Part shown: positions 21,850-33,200 of the stretch, in pieces
Position numbering within the stretch: the first letter of the stretch is position 1
Layout of the letters: each line of letters begins with the position of its first letter
Assembly: GCA_036186865.1 (NCBI GenBank)
Contig: AP025056.1
Span: 31,149,446-31,213,445 of the forward strand
DNA from: Eustoma russellianum
Taxonomy: Eukaryota; Streptophyta; Magnoliopsida; Gentianales; Gentianaceae
Reading direction: 5' to 3'
DNA length: 64,000 nt
Notes under the pieces: generated by a model
What the model saw: the letters and a program-made list of their open reading frames with translations, nothing else
What the model was told of the DNA's origin: nothing
Database searches by the model: none
Translations under genes and position numbers: made by a program

Positions 21850-22600
21850 ATGTTTGAATGATTTATACTTGTCCAAAAGGGTTGAAACTTGCGCCAAATG
21901 AAACTTAAAACGTGTGACTATGTTTTTGGAAAGTTTTGTGATTTTTGAAATTTGTTTGATATTTTTGCTACTGCAATGAAAATGATACACAGTGTTGAAA
22001 ACTGAAAGTAAAATGCTGAAAGTAATAACACCAAGAATTTTATACTGGTTCGGTTAACACAACCTCCAGTCTTCGAGGACACCTTCCTCGGTTATCACTA
22101 AACACAAAATAACACCTTATTACCAGGGTTGCTGGAGTTACACACCAACTTCAACCCTTTACAGACAATATAATCAATCACACCGGTCACGAACATCACC
22201 ACCGAACGGATGAAGGTTTTATCAGACCTTGATCAATACTTTTACAACAATTTGAACGTGTACGGTGGTCTAATCAAAGCCTATTCAATAAAATGAATAT
22301 AAGAACGATAGGCTTGAGAGCAAAAGAAGAAAGAAAGGTAGAAGAAGAAAGTGGAAGACATATTTTGCACTTGAGAGAATATGAGAATTATCTTTTCTTT
22401 GAATGGCTCTTTTCCCTTCCTTATATTTGTTCTTGGCCACCCCCCTTAGGGTGTTTCTCCATTTTGAAAATTTTCTTTTAAGTCCTTGGAAGAATACCTT
22501 GTACAGATGTGACATCAACTTGCTTATTTGGCACAACTTGATTGGATGATTGTCTTGGCCTTGCTTACTTGGCACTCCTTGATTGGATGAGACTAGGCTG
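21850..22600 (-). repeat. B-type Sirevirus LTR fragment
   Basis: From about 21850 the sequence parallels 18550-19170 of the B LTR, with matching stretches TTTATACTTGTCCAAAAGGG, ACACCAAGAATTTTATACTGG and GACACCTTCCTCGGTTA. Same orientation as B's LTR. It is moderately diverged and loses similarity beyond about 22440, so the right end is uncertain. It starts exactly where gypsy coding stops. Confidence 0.65.
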
Positions 22601-23152
22601 GTCTATTAGGCAATGTGGCACCGGGTATGAAATCTATTTGATGTTCTATCCCCCTCAAAGATGGCAATCCAGTAGGTTCCTCCTGAGGAAACAGTCCTGA
22701 AAACTCTTCAAGCAAGATACAACTCCACTAGGTAAAGTGGAGGGTGTCTCCACTTGTTCCTTTCTCATCTAGCTCACCGATTGAAGCTGATCCAGTCTCC
22801 TTTCTCATCTAGCTCATTTGATTGAAGTTGATGAATTTTTCACTTGCTCCTTTCTCATATAGCTCACTCTGCTTCCCCTCGCCGCGCTTCCTATTCATTT
22901 GTGGGTCTGGAGCCGAAGCCTTTTTTTAAGAGATGATTTCGAGAATCAACCAACCGACAAATCCCGTAGCCCAGGTGACTCACAGCCTCCCTCTCGAAGC
23001 ACCGTGCTTTCTCGAAAGATTAATTCATGCAGGCAAGTTCCTGAACCGAGCTCACTGCCTTCCTCGCTTAGGAGTGCCCTATCCTTCCTCCGACCCTTTA
23101 TCTTTATCTCTTGCGCTTCTCACCACCTGAGCTATTCGTTTCCATCGATACG
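22601..23152. other. Unassigned GC-richer segment, possibly organelle-derived
   Basis: No retroelement motif seen. It contains three spaced copies of TCCTTTCTCAT(C/A)TAGCTCA (about 22760, 22799, 22850). The stretch 22870-23150 is richer in C and G than its neighbours and its texture recalls plant mitochondrial intergenic DNA; that is an impression, not a match. It ends where G1 coding begins. Confidence 0.3.
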
Positions 23153-25098
23153 TTAGCCACCTCCTCGTAAGTCACTCACAAAAGACAGTGATTCTTTGTA
23201 AAGCATCATATAAACAGTCTTATGATCATATAAAGCATGTGAAACCTCAGAATGAATAGCAAAGAATGCATGCTTCTTCTCTTGCTTGATTAAGTTTTTC
23301 TTCGTCAGCCTTGGCCAAACCTTCCTTCGTTGTTCCCTCCTTGGTGAGACCTTATGGGAATCAAGCCAAGTCTTTTCTTGCTTGAGACTTTCAAGAAACT
23401 TCTTTTTAGCCTCTCTTTCAGTAGGATCTAAACGCTTTTGTGCAAGACGTTTTTGATCCTCATAGACTTTGTGCGGGGGCAATGCACTAGCAACATTAGT
23501 ACAAGATCCTGCATCTACAATCATGGTGCACACTTTTCCTTATATCATGCATTGTGTATGAAATATGTTCTCTCTCTCTCTTGTTCATGTTCATCTACTT
23601 TAGTTTGTGCATTAAGTGATCTCTTAACAACTAAAAGCTCTCTATATGCAAGTTCTTCCTCAATAGTGCATTCCTCAACCTCCTCCTCTTCTACCTCATT
23701 AACATGCTCGTCCACTTCATGCTCAGAATCAGAACAATACTCCCGAGTCTCCTCTATGTACATGGTGCGTTTCACATTAGGACATTCAGATGCAATATGA
23801 CCTAAACCCTGACATCTAAAGCATTTAATGTCCCAAGATCTAGTAGAAGAGTTTGAAGATCTACCTAGAGGTTGTTCAACAACCTTCTGCTTACCTTTGT
23901 CAATTTGAGAGGGAACTTGTGAGGCACGACCTTGCTGTTGAGGTGGACGGTGTTGCTGCTGCACATGGCCCTGAATTGGTGGTGGTATGCGGTGTGGAGC
24001 TTGGCTTAGTCGTGTAAACAGTGGATTCTGTCGAGTGCTAAACCTGTTCACGGGTTGGGTATAAGGCCGAATATTACCTTGTGTGGAAGGCCTTTTCAAC
24101 TTTCTTTCCACCTTTTTTGCCAAATGTACCATGGATGCTATGGTTGCACAAGATTGCAGCTCCACAGGGAGAGCAATTTCTTTGTTCAATCCTTCTAGAA
24201 ACCTTGCCATGGTAGAATCTTCTCTTCCATCAATTTGTGCTCTCATCATCAACAACTTCATCTCTTTATAGTATTCATCAACACTTCTATTTCCCTGCTT
24301 GAGTTGGGTTAGTCTTTGAATCATAGTTCTTTCAAAAAATTGAGGCACAAACCTTTTTCTCTTTTCTCTTTTCATCCCTTCCATGTTTGAATGGGTCCTT
24401 CTCCACTTCTTCTTGAACTTAGTGTTTGATACCACCAAAGAAGTGCATATTATGTAAACTCAATTGCTGCAAAACGCACTTAGTTCAGAGAAGAAAGTAC
24501 AAGAGTAAATAAGTTCTTCTTTTCTTTCCCATTCGAGGTATGCTTTAGGATCACTTTGCCCCTGAAATGGAGGAATGTTCATCTTGATCTTATGGGCATC
24601 ATCATCATGCTGATTGTGCCTAGGATAGTACCCACGATTTGGAACATCATAGCCACGGTTTTGACGTTGAAAGTTATGGGTTTCAACATCAATCGGTTCC
24701 TCATAATCTCTTCCTCGTTGACCATCATGCATATGTGTATCGTCTTCAAGATACCTCTCTTCTAATGGTCGCATGTACACTGGGGCGTGTTGTAGGCCTC
24801 CTCTACCTCGTCCTCTTTGTCCCATCATTTGACCATGAATGACTTACCGGGGTGGATCAACTGGAACACGGCTTGGACCCTCAAATTGGGTAGCCATATT
24901 TCTAACCATGGAGCCACTTCCTTCCATGGTTCCTGGTTGAGATGTTTGGTGGCGAGAGTTAGACCTTTCGGCCTCCAGTAGGTCTAACCTCTTTGTAATT
25001 CTTCTAAGCATTCCAAGCATATTCTCTTCCGTCACGGGATTCCTCATATCCTTCAAAGGTGGGAGAGTATTGGAATTCCTAAACGGTGTGTCATCCAT
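23153..25098 (-). pseudogene. gag-pro: Ty3/gypsy gag-protease remnant (element G1)
   Basis: Minus strand. An N-terminal piece of 84 residues from ATG 25098 is closed by TAA at 24844-24846, followed in the same frame by an Arg/Gly/Tyr/His-rich piece (24460-24843). A frameshift region near 24450 precedes the gag core (23545-24438) with RSVDEYYKEM and ARFLEGLNKEIA, then zinc knuckle CFRCQGLGHIASEC and an acidic segment. After another break near 23550 comes the protease motif CTMIVDAGSCTNVAS, which runs without a frame break into ALPPHKVYEDQ, the region normally after the protease: most of the protease is deleted in frame. A post-protease Lys/Glu-rich linker ends at 23153. Related to element F (61713-63546). 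No LTR, reverse transcriptase or integrase remains here. Confidence 0.82.
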
Positions 25099-26283
25099 TT
25101 AAACCTGAAACAAAATCAAAATAAAACAAAGAAAAGGAAAACTAAAACAAAGACTAAAGAAACTTTGTTACGTTAGTGTAAAGAGAATTTCAACTTGTGC
25201 TTGTCCTTTCTTACTCGTATTTTGACACTCAAGGCTTTTACCTTCCCTCTTTTAAGTTCTTACAACCCTTACAAGCCTTTTACCTCCCTTTTCTTGTGCC
25301 TCTAATCCAATCGTGGGCTAGAAGCAACCAAGATGAGCAACAACATAGGGTCTTCAACAGCTTGTGTAATCTTCAAAACGGAATTAGTATCACCAAAGTA
25401 AGAATGGATACCAAGCAAAGGACACACAACACACTTGGACAAACTCTAAGATTCAAGGAAAATATGAAACAAATGTGATGTAAAGAGCTGACACAAAGAA
25501 TTGCTAAGGGGTTGCCTTGGACAATCCTTAACCACACTTAGACTCAATGCACTTAATCACACATATGCAATGTCCAAGATGCATAAAGGAAGAAGTGTAT
25601 AAAGGGTTTTTTTGTCGTGGGTGTTATAGGAAGTTTTGTGTTTTGATGGTGCAAGGATACCTTTTCAAGCAATTCAAAGAGCCCCTTTTGAATAACGGCT
25701 ATTTTGTACTCCTTTTTTGTAACGCTTTTTTTATGCTCTCTCTCTTTTTTTGGGGCTGAAACTCAAAGTAACCAAAGGATTAATCAAAGAACACAACCAC
25801 CTTCTTGCTCCAATTTTTTTTCTAAACCGAATCTCATACAAAAGGATGTTTAAAGATGTTCTTGTGAAAAGAGACTCAATCTTTTGTAATGTAAGGCTTG
25901 TATGAGTATGAATCACTTGTACGCATCAATAAACACAACATACAACGCAAGTAAGATGCACAAATCCAAGCATGACTAAGAGCTTCAAATAGCAACAAGA
26001 TTTAAAGTGAACAACGTAGCTTTTTAGGCTAATAGAAACAATATAAGAGTGGCTGAAATGAAAGCTCTCCATGCAATGATCCTAATATCCAAGTACATAT
26101 TAAAGCAAGAATGGATATAAGACAAATTAACTCAAACAAAAATAATCCTAAACAACAACAAAGGTGCAATCTTTTGAATGTTTTAAGATGTTTTAGAGAT
26201 TGTCCTTGCCCTTGTATAGGGTCCTTGTGTAACTCCAATATGTCACGGTCCTTTGTCAATATTTCCAATGAGTTTCGGTATTT

Positions 26284-26425
26284 GGTCCTGTCCAATATGT
26301 CCAAATTGTCCAATATGGTCCAATAGGTCCAAAGTGTCCAATATGTCAAATAGGTCCAAAGTGTCCAATAAGTCTAATATGTGAAGGAAATTTTGGTCAT
26401 TTGTCCAATATGTCAAGGTATTGGT
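26284..26425. repeat. Degenerate minisatellite built on TCCAATATG / TCCAAAGTG
   Basis: Around ten imperfect units of 9-15 bp such as TCCAATATG, TCCAAATTG, TCCAATAGG and TCCAAAGTG in tandem, with a last copy near 26402. The translated ORF over it (repeating WT and LD residues) is a by-product. Confidence 0.75.
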
Positions 26426-26550
26426 ATTGTCAAGTCCAACAAGACAAGTTAAGTATTTTTCTTTTAATAGCTAGGAAGAAGTTTTAAGGCTGATTTTTTT
26501 TGACATTGTATGGCTGAAACAAAGAAAGCACAAAATATATGCAACATGAA

Positions 26551-26910
26551 TCAAGAAGCAAGAATAGGACAATGAATCAAAATGATACGGCAGAATGTTT
26601 TTTTGAAACAAATTTTTGATGGCTTAAAGATAGAGACACAAAAGATACAAAATGAAGGAAAGATTAAAGGAGAAGGGTTGAACCCTGCCTTATACACCAA
26701 ATCATCAGACATATAATGGTAGTATTCTCGAACACTTCGTTTATCCTGAGGAAAAGTTTGATATAGTGGTACCTCTTTGCGATAATTGCTTACCCACAGA
26801 GCATTTTTCACTTCAAAGTTGTACATGCATTTATCTAACTCTTCAAAGTCATGGTCATCGATCAAGACTCCCCAAATGGTAGAAACAAACATTGTGAGCC
26901 TAAAAATCAA
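26551..26910 (-). CDS. Weak hypothetical ORF (119 codons), unrecognised
   Basis: Minus-strand ORF with a balanced, protein-like central part (DDHDFEELDKCMYNFEVKN, then KEVPLYQTFPQDKRSVREYY). I do not recognise the family. It may be a remnant of a retroelement protein, since everything around it is retroelement, or chance. The N- and C-terminal ends look non-coding. No promoter or neighbour supports expression. Confidence 0.2.
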   Translation of the reverse strand: MIFRLTMFVSTIWGVLIDDHDFEELDKCMYNFEVKNALWVSNYRKEVPLYQTFPQDKRSVREYYHYMSDDLVYKAGFNPSPLIFPSFCIFCVSIFKPSKICFKKTFCRIILIHCPILAS

Positions 26911-27071
26911 ACACTAAGCAAACAAACTTTTGCAAAGATTGTTAGTAAAAATCAGCTTGTGTTTGTATGTGTTTGTTGTCTCACTTCTTCTCATTTCTTT
27001 CTCACTCGCTTGTACTTTGTTCCTTGACAATCTTGGACTAAAAACAATCAAAGCAAGCAACAACTGAGAGG

Positions 27072-27287
27072 TGATGGACAATATGGATAAACAAATGTAT
27101 GTCTTGTTTTCTTGTGATCCTTGCTCCCTTGTGTTTGCCTTGTAGGTAACTAGGTACGTAATAAGTTACAAGCCAAACGGAGGACCACAAATAGCATCAG
27201 AAGCGTGTGCACCCTAAAAAGGAGACAAAAGGAATGTTTGTCTGAAAAGAATGTTTGTCTCAACAAAGACAATCCAACATGGCATTT
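27072..27287 (+). repeat. 5' LTR of element E, first part
   Basis: Starts TGATGGACAATATGG, then from 27087 matches the 3' LTR from 42761 (ATAAACAAATGTATG). The 3' LTR has about 86 extra bases before that point. Interrupted at 27287 by element D. Confidence 0.75.
27283..27287. repeat. Target-site duplication of element D (left copy, CATTT)
   Basis: CATTT precedes TGTTGGACC and recurs after the far LTR at 38602-38606. The empty site reads GGCATTTTCAAG near 42956-42967 in the other LTR of E. Confidence 0.96.
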
Positions 27288-30049
27288 TGTTGGACCTGTA
27301 TAGCACCACTAGAGGGGGGGGGTGAATAGTGGGTTAGCGGAAATTACACTACAATTACCTTCAAAAAGTTGTTTGAAGACCCCTTTGCCTCTTTAGCCTC
27401 AGGTTCTGGAATTTCCAGAAACAGTTCAATGTTTTGAGTGCTTTGGTTGAACCACTTATACACCTGTGCAAACTCTCAAACTTGGCAGAGATCAAGTTTA
27501 GGATGTTTATAGTATGTCATAAAAAATTCAATCAATTCCAAGCAAGTTAGCACGTTCAAATAAGCAAGAAAAGTAAAGTGTGCAATTCTGGCAGTTTCAG
27601 GCAGAATGTTAGCTTAACTTCAAACAATGATATCTCAAAAACTACCCGTGCTATTTTGATGAATCTTATGTCAAATTAAACCTTATGATGTCTAGTTTAA
27701 TTTGATATAAGGCTCACTTCAAGATTCGCAGGATAACCTATTCAAATTGAACAAGTTTTGCACACTGGTCAGAATTGTTCACAGAATGTAGCAACAATTT
27801 TGTGAAGACGATTTGAATATGCTAAACTTCTTAGAATTTAGTGATTCTTGCGGCTAATGAAAACTAACACATTGAAGTATAATATATCCAAAATTCATGC
27901 AATTCTAAGACTGTTTGCTTGTTCAATTATGCGTGCCAAGTTAGTGTAATTCTCAGGCAGAAAACAGTAAGTGCAGGAAATAAGTAAAGAACACAAGGAA
28001 TTATCCTGGTTCGGTCAATGTGACCTACTCCAGTCCCAAGAGACACCTTCTCTTGGATTTCACTAAACACCAAACACCAATATCACCTTACAAAGCCAAA
28101 GGAAGAAGCTTTTCACCAACTTCTTCAAGAGACTTCACCAAAACAAACAGCACCTAGTTTGTTTCACCTTTGCACCTTTGCACCTTTTGCTCACCTCTAA
28201 GGAGTAAGCTTTATACACCAGCTTCTCCCTTACAATATGTCGTTTAAAAGGTGTTGAAATGACAAGAAATGAAGAACTATACAATCATAAAGCTTGCTGC
28301 AAATGTGTTCTTCAATATAGAAGAGTAGAAGAGAAGAATGGAGACAAAGAGCTGAATGTCTTGCTTGCTTTTCTTTTGTTTTTCGTTGGTGCACTTTTAC
28401 TCTTCACCTTTGGAGCTATTTATAGTCAGGAGGACAGCCTAAAGGCTCCTCAAAGTAGACGTTGGAATGGTTGAAGAATGGAGAGATTTCAGCACTTTTC
28501 TAGCTTTCAAACTTAAGCTTATCTTTTGTTGCTTTGAATTGGTCTTCAAACTGAACTTTTATCCTTCATCTTATCCCATTATAAACGTTGGAATGAGGTG
28601 GAAAATGACTTCATTTGAACGTTTAAAAGGCAGCTCCAATCAGCAATGTCCATGTGTGAATAACTTGCCATGTATGCAGCTGAATTGGCATGTATTTTGA
28701 ACAATTTTATCTCCTCATTTTGAACACTAAATAAACGTTGGAATGGCCTAGAAGATAGGCATTGGAGAGTAGTTCAAAGATAGATAGAAATCAGCCAAGC
28801 TTTTGAGTTTGAATTAGTCTTCAATCTTTGAACATATAGCCGTTGCATTTTGCTTCAAATTTGCTACATTGTAGGACTTGTTTTTGTCACACATTATAAC
28901 CTGAATCTTGACCATATAACATACGAAATTTTTCTTCATTTTTGAGCCAAAATAGCCGTTGAAAACAGCTCAAGAATAGTCACTTGAAATCAGCACCAAA
29001 ATAGGGTTTGTTTCAACTTGCCTTGACTTGTTCAAAAGCTGAAAGTTTTGTGCGCCAATATCCGTCAATATCCGTGTGCACACATATAATATATAGTCAT
29101 TTATGTCTTCAACATGTAGCATAGAATACCATATGAAGAATGCCAAGAATTCCAAGAAAACCATATATGTGATAACCATAAGAATTCCATTTGAGATACC
29201 ATGCTGCCCATTTCCATAAATATAGGGCACGTACCATATGTGACATAAACACATATAAACATCATATAAACAATATATAACACGTTAGAAGATCCATTGG
29301 CAAGTGAAGAGACCAGAATACCCCTTAGCACAAAAATAGGAATTTTGTCCTAGGATGAACCTAGACATGGTGCTGCTCCAGATTCATTTTTGCCATGATG
29401 TGACATGACTTATAAATGTGTCATATGATCATATAAATCCGTTGGAAGAAGACCAAATAAGAATGAGAAGTCCAAATGATGAAATTACCAAAATAACCCT
29501 TATAAAGATCAATAAGCTTCACCACCGTGTCAAGTCAGTTTTTATCCGTGTCAAGCATGCTTTTCCTCAGCCAATTAGATTCTAAATTGAATAAGGATCA
29601 TGTGGGCTTTTGAATCACTCAATTTGGAGTTCATTTGCCCAAGATATGAACCAAAACCTGCAATAGGATACTAAACCAAGCAATTTGCCTTATATTGTAA
29701 GTCATGTGACTTCAAGGCTTGGTTAGATCATATAATTAACATGTATTGGCATATATATCATCTAAGATCAGTTTGAACATATCTTGATTTAGACATGTGA
29801 TTGAATTGGCCAAGTTCAATCTCATGATCTTAATCAAACTTGTTCAATCTTGATTCATTCAATCAATTTCACATTTAGCTCATAAATTCAATCTCATAAA
29901 TTCTAGCTCATAAATTCAATCTCATGCACACATATACTTTAAACGTTATACACACATACATGCTCACATATGCATTTTGCAATATATCACAACAATCTAC
30001 ATGCTCACATATGCATTTTGCAATCATTCAAACATGATATATCACAACA
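27288..30049 (-). repeat. 3' LTR of element D (2762 bp)
   Basis: Minus strand TGTTGTGATATATC to GGTCCAACA. TATA box at 28417-28424. Carries the terminal duplication also seen in A (near 29965-30049). Confidence 0.95.
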
Positions 30050-30204
30050 ATCTCCCCCTTTTGATGATTTGCAAAATTACCCCACATATGTGTATATTAA
30101 GTATCTAAATCAAGTATAAGCTTCTCTTTAAATCAAGTTAAGCTGCTCCCCCTTAATGTGTTATCTCCCCCTTAACATGAAATACATATATCTCTCCCCC
30201 TTAA
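30050..30204 (-). other. Multiple polypurine tracts of element D
   Basis: Minus-strand AAAAGGGGGAGATT touches the LTR (30050-30062); further AAGGGGGAG motifs lie at about 30145, 30163 and 30190. One tract fewer than in A. Confidence 0.85.
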
Positions 30205-30268
30205 TTTTGTAAATTATGCAAAAGACTGAACCGAGTTAGCAATACCCAGAATGATCTAGACAGTATTG

Positions 30269-33200
30269 TCAGTTGTAAGCAATTAAGCCAAGTCTTGCAC
30301 GTAAATTCTCAAAGATAGCTTGATTAAGGGGTTTAGTGAATATGTCAGCTACTTGTTGATCAGTTCTAACATGTTCAATGTGTATATGTCCAAGATTAAC
30401 ATGATCACGGAGAAAATGATAACGTACTTCTATATGCTTTGCCTTAGAGTGTAGTACAGGGTTTTTAGACAAATTTATAGCACTTGTACTATCACAATAG
30501 ATGGGGATATTATTTACTTGTATTTCAAAGTCTGAAAGTTGTTGTTTAATCCATAATAGTTGAGTACAACATAGACTTAAAGCCATATATTCTGCTTCAG
30601 TAGTAGAAAGTGCAACACTAGATTGTTTCTTTGAAAACCAAGATATTAGTGAGTTTCCTAGGAATTGACATGTTCCACTAGTGCTCTTTCTATCTACTCT
30701 ACATCCACCATAATCTGCATCTGAATATGCATGTAGACTTAGACTAGATTGTCTATCATACCATAAGCCTAATGTTGGTGTATGTTGAAGATATCTAAAT
30801 ATTCTTTTTACAGCTTTAAAGTGTGATAACTTAGGCATACTTTGAAATCTTGCACACATACATACTGCAAACATAATATCAGGTCTACTAGCAGTTAGAT
30901 ATAGCAATGAACCAATCATAGACCTATATAGTTTTTCATCAAATGCAACACCATTTTCATCTTTGTCTAATTTTGTTGAAGTACACATTGGTGTTGGAGA
31001 TGGTTTCAAGTTTTCAAAGTTGAATTTCTTTATCATATCTCTTATGCATTTGGCTTGATTGATATGTATACCAATTGATGTTTGTTTTATTTGCAAGCCT
31101 AAGAAATAGTTTAATTCACCAACCATAGACATTTCAAACTCAGACTTCATACAATCTTCAAAGTCTTTTACTAAGTTAGGATTAGTTGAACCAAAGATTA
31201 TGTCATCTACATATATTTGTATTACAAGCAAATCTTTGTCTTTCTTTTTCAAGAATAAGGTACTATCTATGGTTCCTCTTTGAAAGTTGTTACTTAGTAA
31301 AAAGTTGGCAAATCTTTCATACCATGCACGGGGGGCTTGTTTCAAACCATATAAGGCTTTCTTAAGTTTATATACATGATTAGGGTTCTTTGGATCTTCA
31401 AAGCCTGGTGGTTGTTTAACAAAAACTTCTTCTTGGATATAGCCATTTAAGAATGCACTCTTAACATCCATTTGGAATAGTTTGATGTTATTATAACATG
31501 CAAAAGCTAATAAGAGGCGTATGGATTCTAATCTTGCTACGGGGGCAAATGTTTCATCGTAATCAATACCCTCTTCTTGATTATATCCTTGAGCTACAAG
31601 TCTTGCTTTATTTCTTACTACAACCCCTTGTTCATTCATTTTGTTCCTAAACACCCATTTAGTTCCAATGATTGATTTATCCTCGGGTTTAGGTACTAAA
31701 TCCCACACATTGTTTCTTTCAAATTGGTTTAACTCTTCATGCATTGCATCTATCCAATATGCATCGTTTAAGGCATCATTCACATTCTTGGGTTCAATTT
31801 GGGATATAAGTGCATGCCATTGATCATATTCATTAGGATCTATTTGCCTACGTGTTCTAACCCCTTGATTTACATCTCCTATGATAAGTTCTTGAGGATG
31901 CTTTTGTTTATCTCTTATTTGCCACCAATTACTTGGTTGTGCATCTTCAATAGGTTCATGATGTTCAATAGGTTGGTTAGGCACATTTTCTTCATTACGT
32001 TCTTGTGTAGGGGGAGTTTGAACTTCATGCATTTCAAGAGTTTGATTTGGTGTTTCAATTTGTTCATTTGTAGGTGGTAGGATAAGTTCATCTTCATCAT
32101 GAAGTATTTGATCATTTGGTACATAGATTTCATGTTGATTACTTGTTTGGAGATATGCATTTTCATTGAACTTCACATGTATAGATTCAACTATCTTTCT
32201 TGTTTGTGCATTATAACATCTATATGCTTTAGAGTTCATTGAATATCCCACAAATATATGTTCATCAGACTTAGGATCAAACTTATCTAAGTTATCTTTT
32301 GTGTTCAATACAAAGCATTTACAACCAAAGACTTTTAAATAGTTTACTTTTGGGAGTCGTCCATTTAAGATTTCAAATGGTGTTTTGTTCAATTTCTTTC
32401 TTATTGATAGTCTGTTGATCATATAACTTGAAGTGTTTACTGCTTCAGCCCATAAGAATTTAGGTACTTTGTTTTCTACCATCATTGTTCTTGCTACTTC
32501 TTGAATAGTCCTATTCTTTCTTTCAACTACACCATTAAGTTGAGGAGTTCTTGGTGGGGAGAATTCATGTTTTATACCCTTTTCATTACAGAATTTGATT
32601 AATTCACTATTTTTAAACTCACCACCTCTATCACTCCTTATCTTAATAACATGTGATTCATGTTCATTTTCAAGTTGTCTAATTTGATTAGCTATAGATG
32701 ATGCACTTTCATCTTTTGAAGCAAGAAACAATGTCCAAGTATATCTTGAGAAATCATCAACTATTACACATACATAATAACTTCCACCTAAGCTTCTTGT
32801 TCTACATGGACCAAATAAGTCTATATGCAAGAGTTCTAGTATTCTTGATGTTGTGACCTCGGTTTTAGGCTTAAGGGATTCTCTAACATGTTTGCCTTTG
32901 ATACAAGATTCACATAGTTGAAAATCATTCAAGTTAAGTTTAGGCAATCCTTTAACAAGACTTTTAGCGTGTAGTTTTTCTAAGGTTGATATACCAATGT
33001 GTCCTAAACGTCTATGCCAAAGATTGGGATCAGATTCATGTGAAACAAGACATTTTGTGTTACTACTTAGCATATCATCCATGTTAAGCACATATATGTT
33101 TCCTTCACGTTTTCCTTTTAACACAACTTGATTGTTTTTATCCATTATCTTACAAGAAGTGGAGGAGAAGAGAACATTCAAGTTGTTGTCACATAGTTGA

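Larger units (their letters stand above)
25099..27071. other. Unassigned 2-kb region, probably G1 leader plus unknown repeat
   Basis: The first 150 bp (minus strand) resemble the leader just upstream of the start codon in E and F, including the tract ending TTTGTTTCAG at 25105. Two similar pyrimidine-rich blocks near 25190-25340 and 26950-27070 (both with a 'caacaac...' segment) flank the rest. No LTR end, primer site or conserved domain was found. It includes a TCCAATATG minisatellite and one weak ORF listed separately. Confidence 0.4.
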
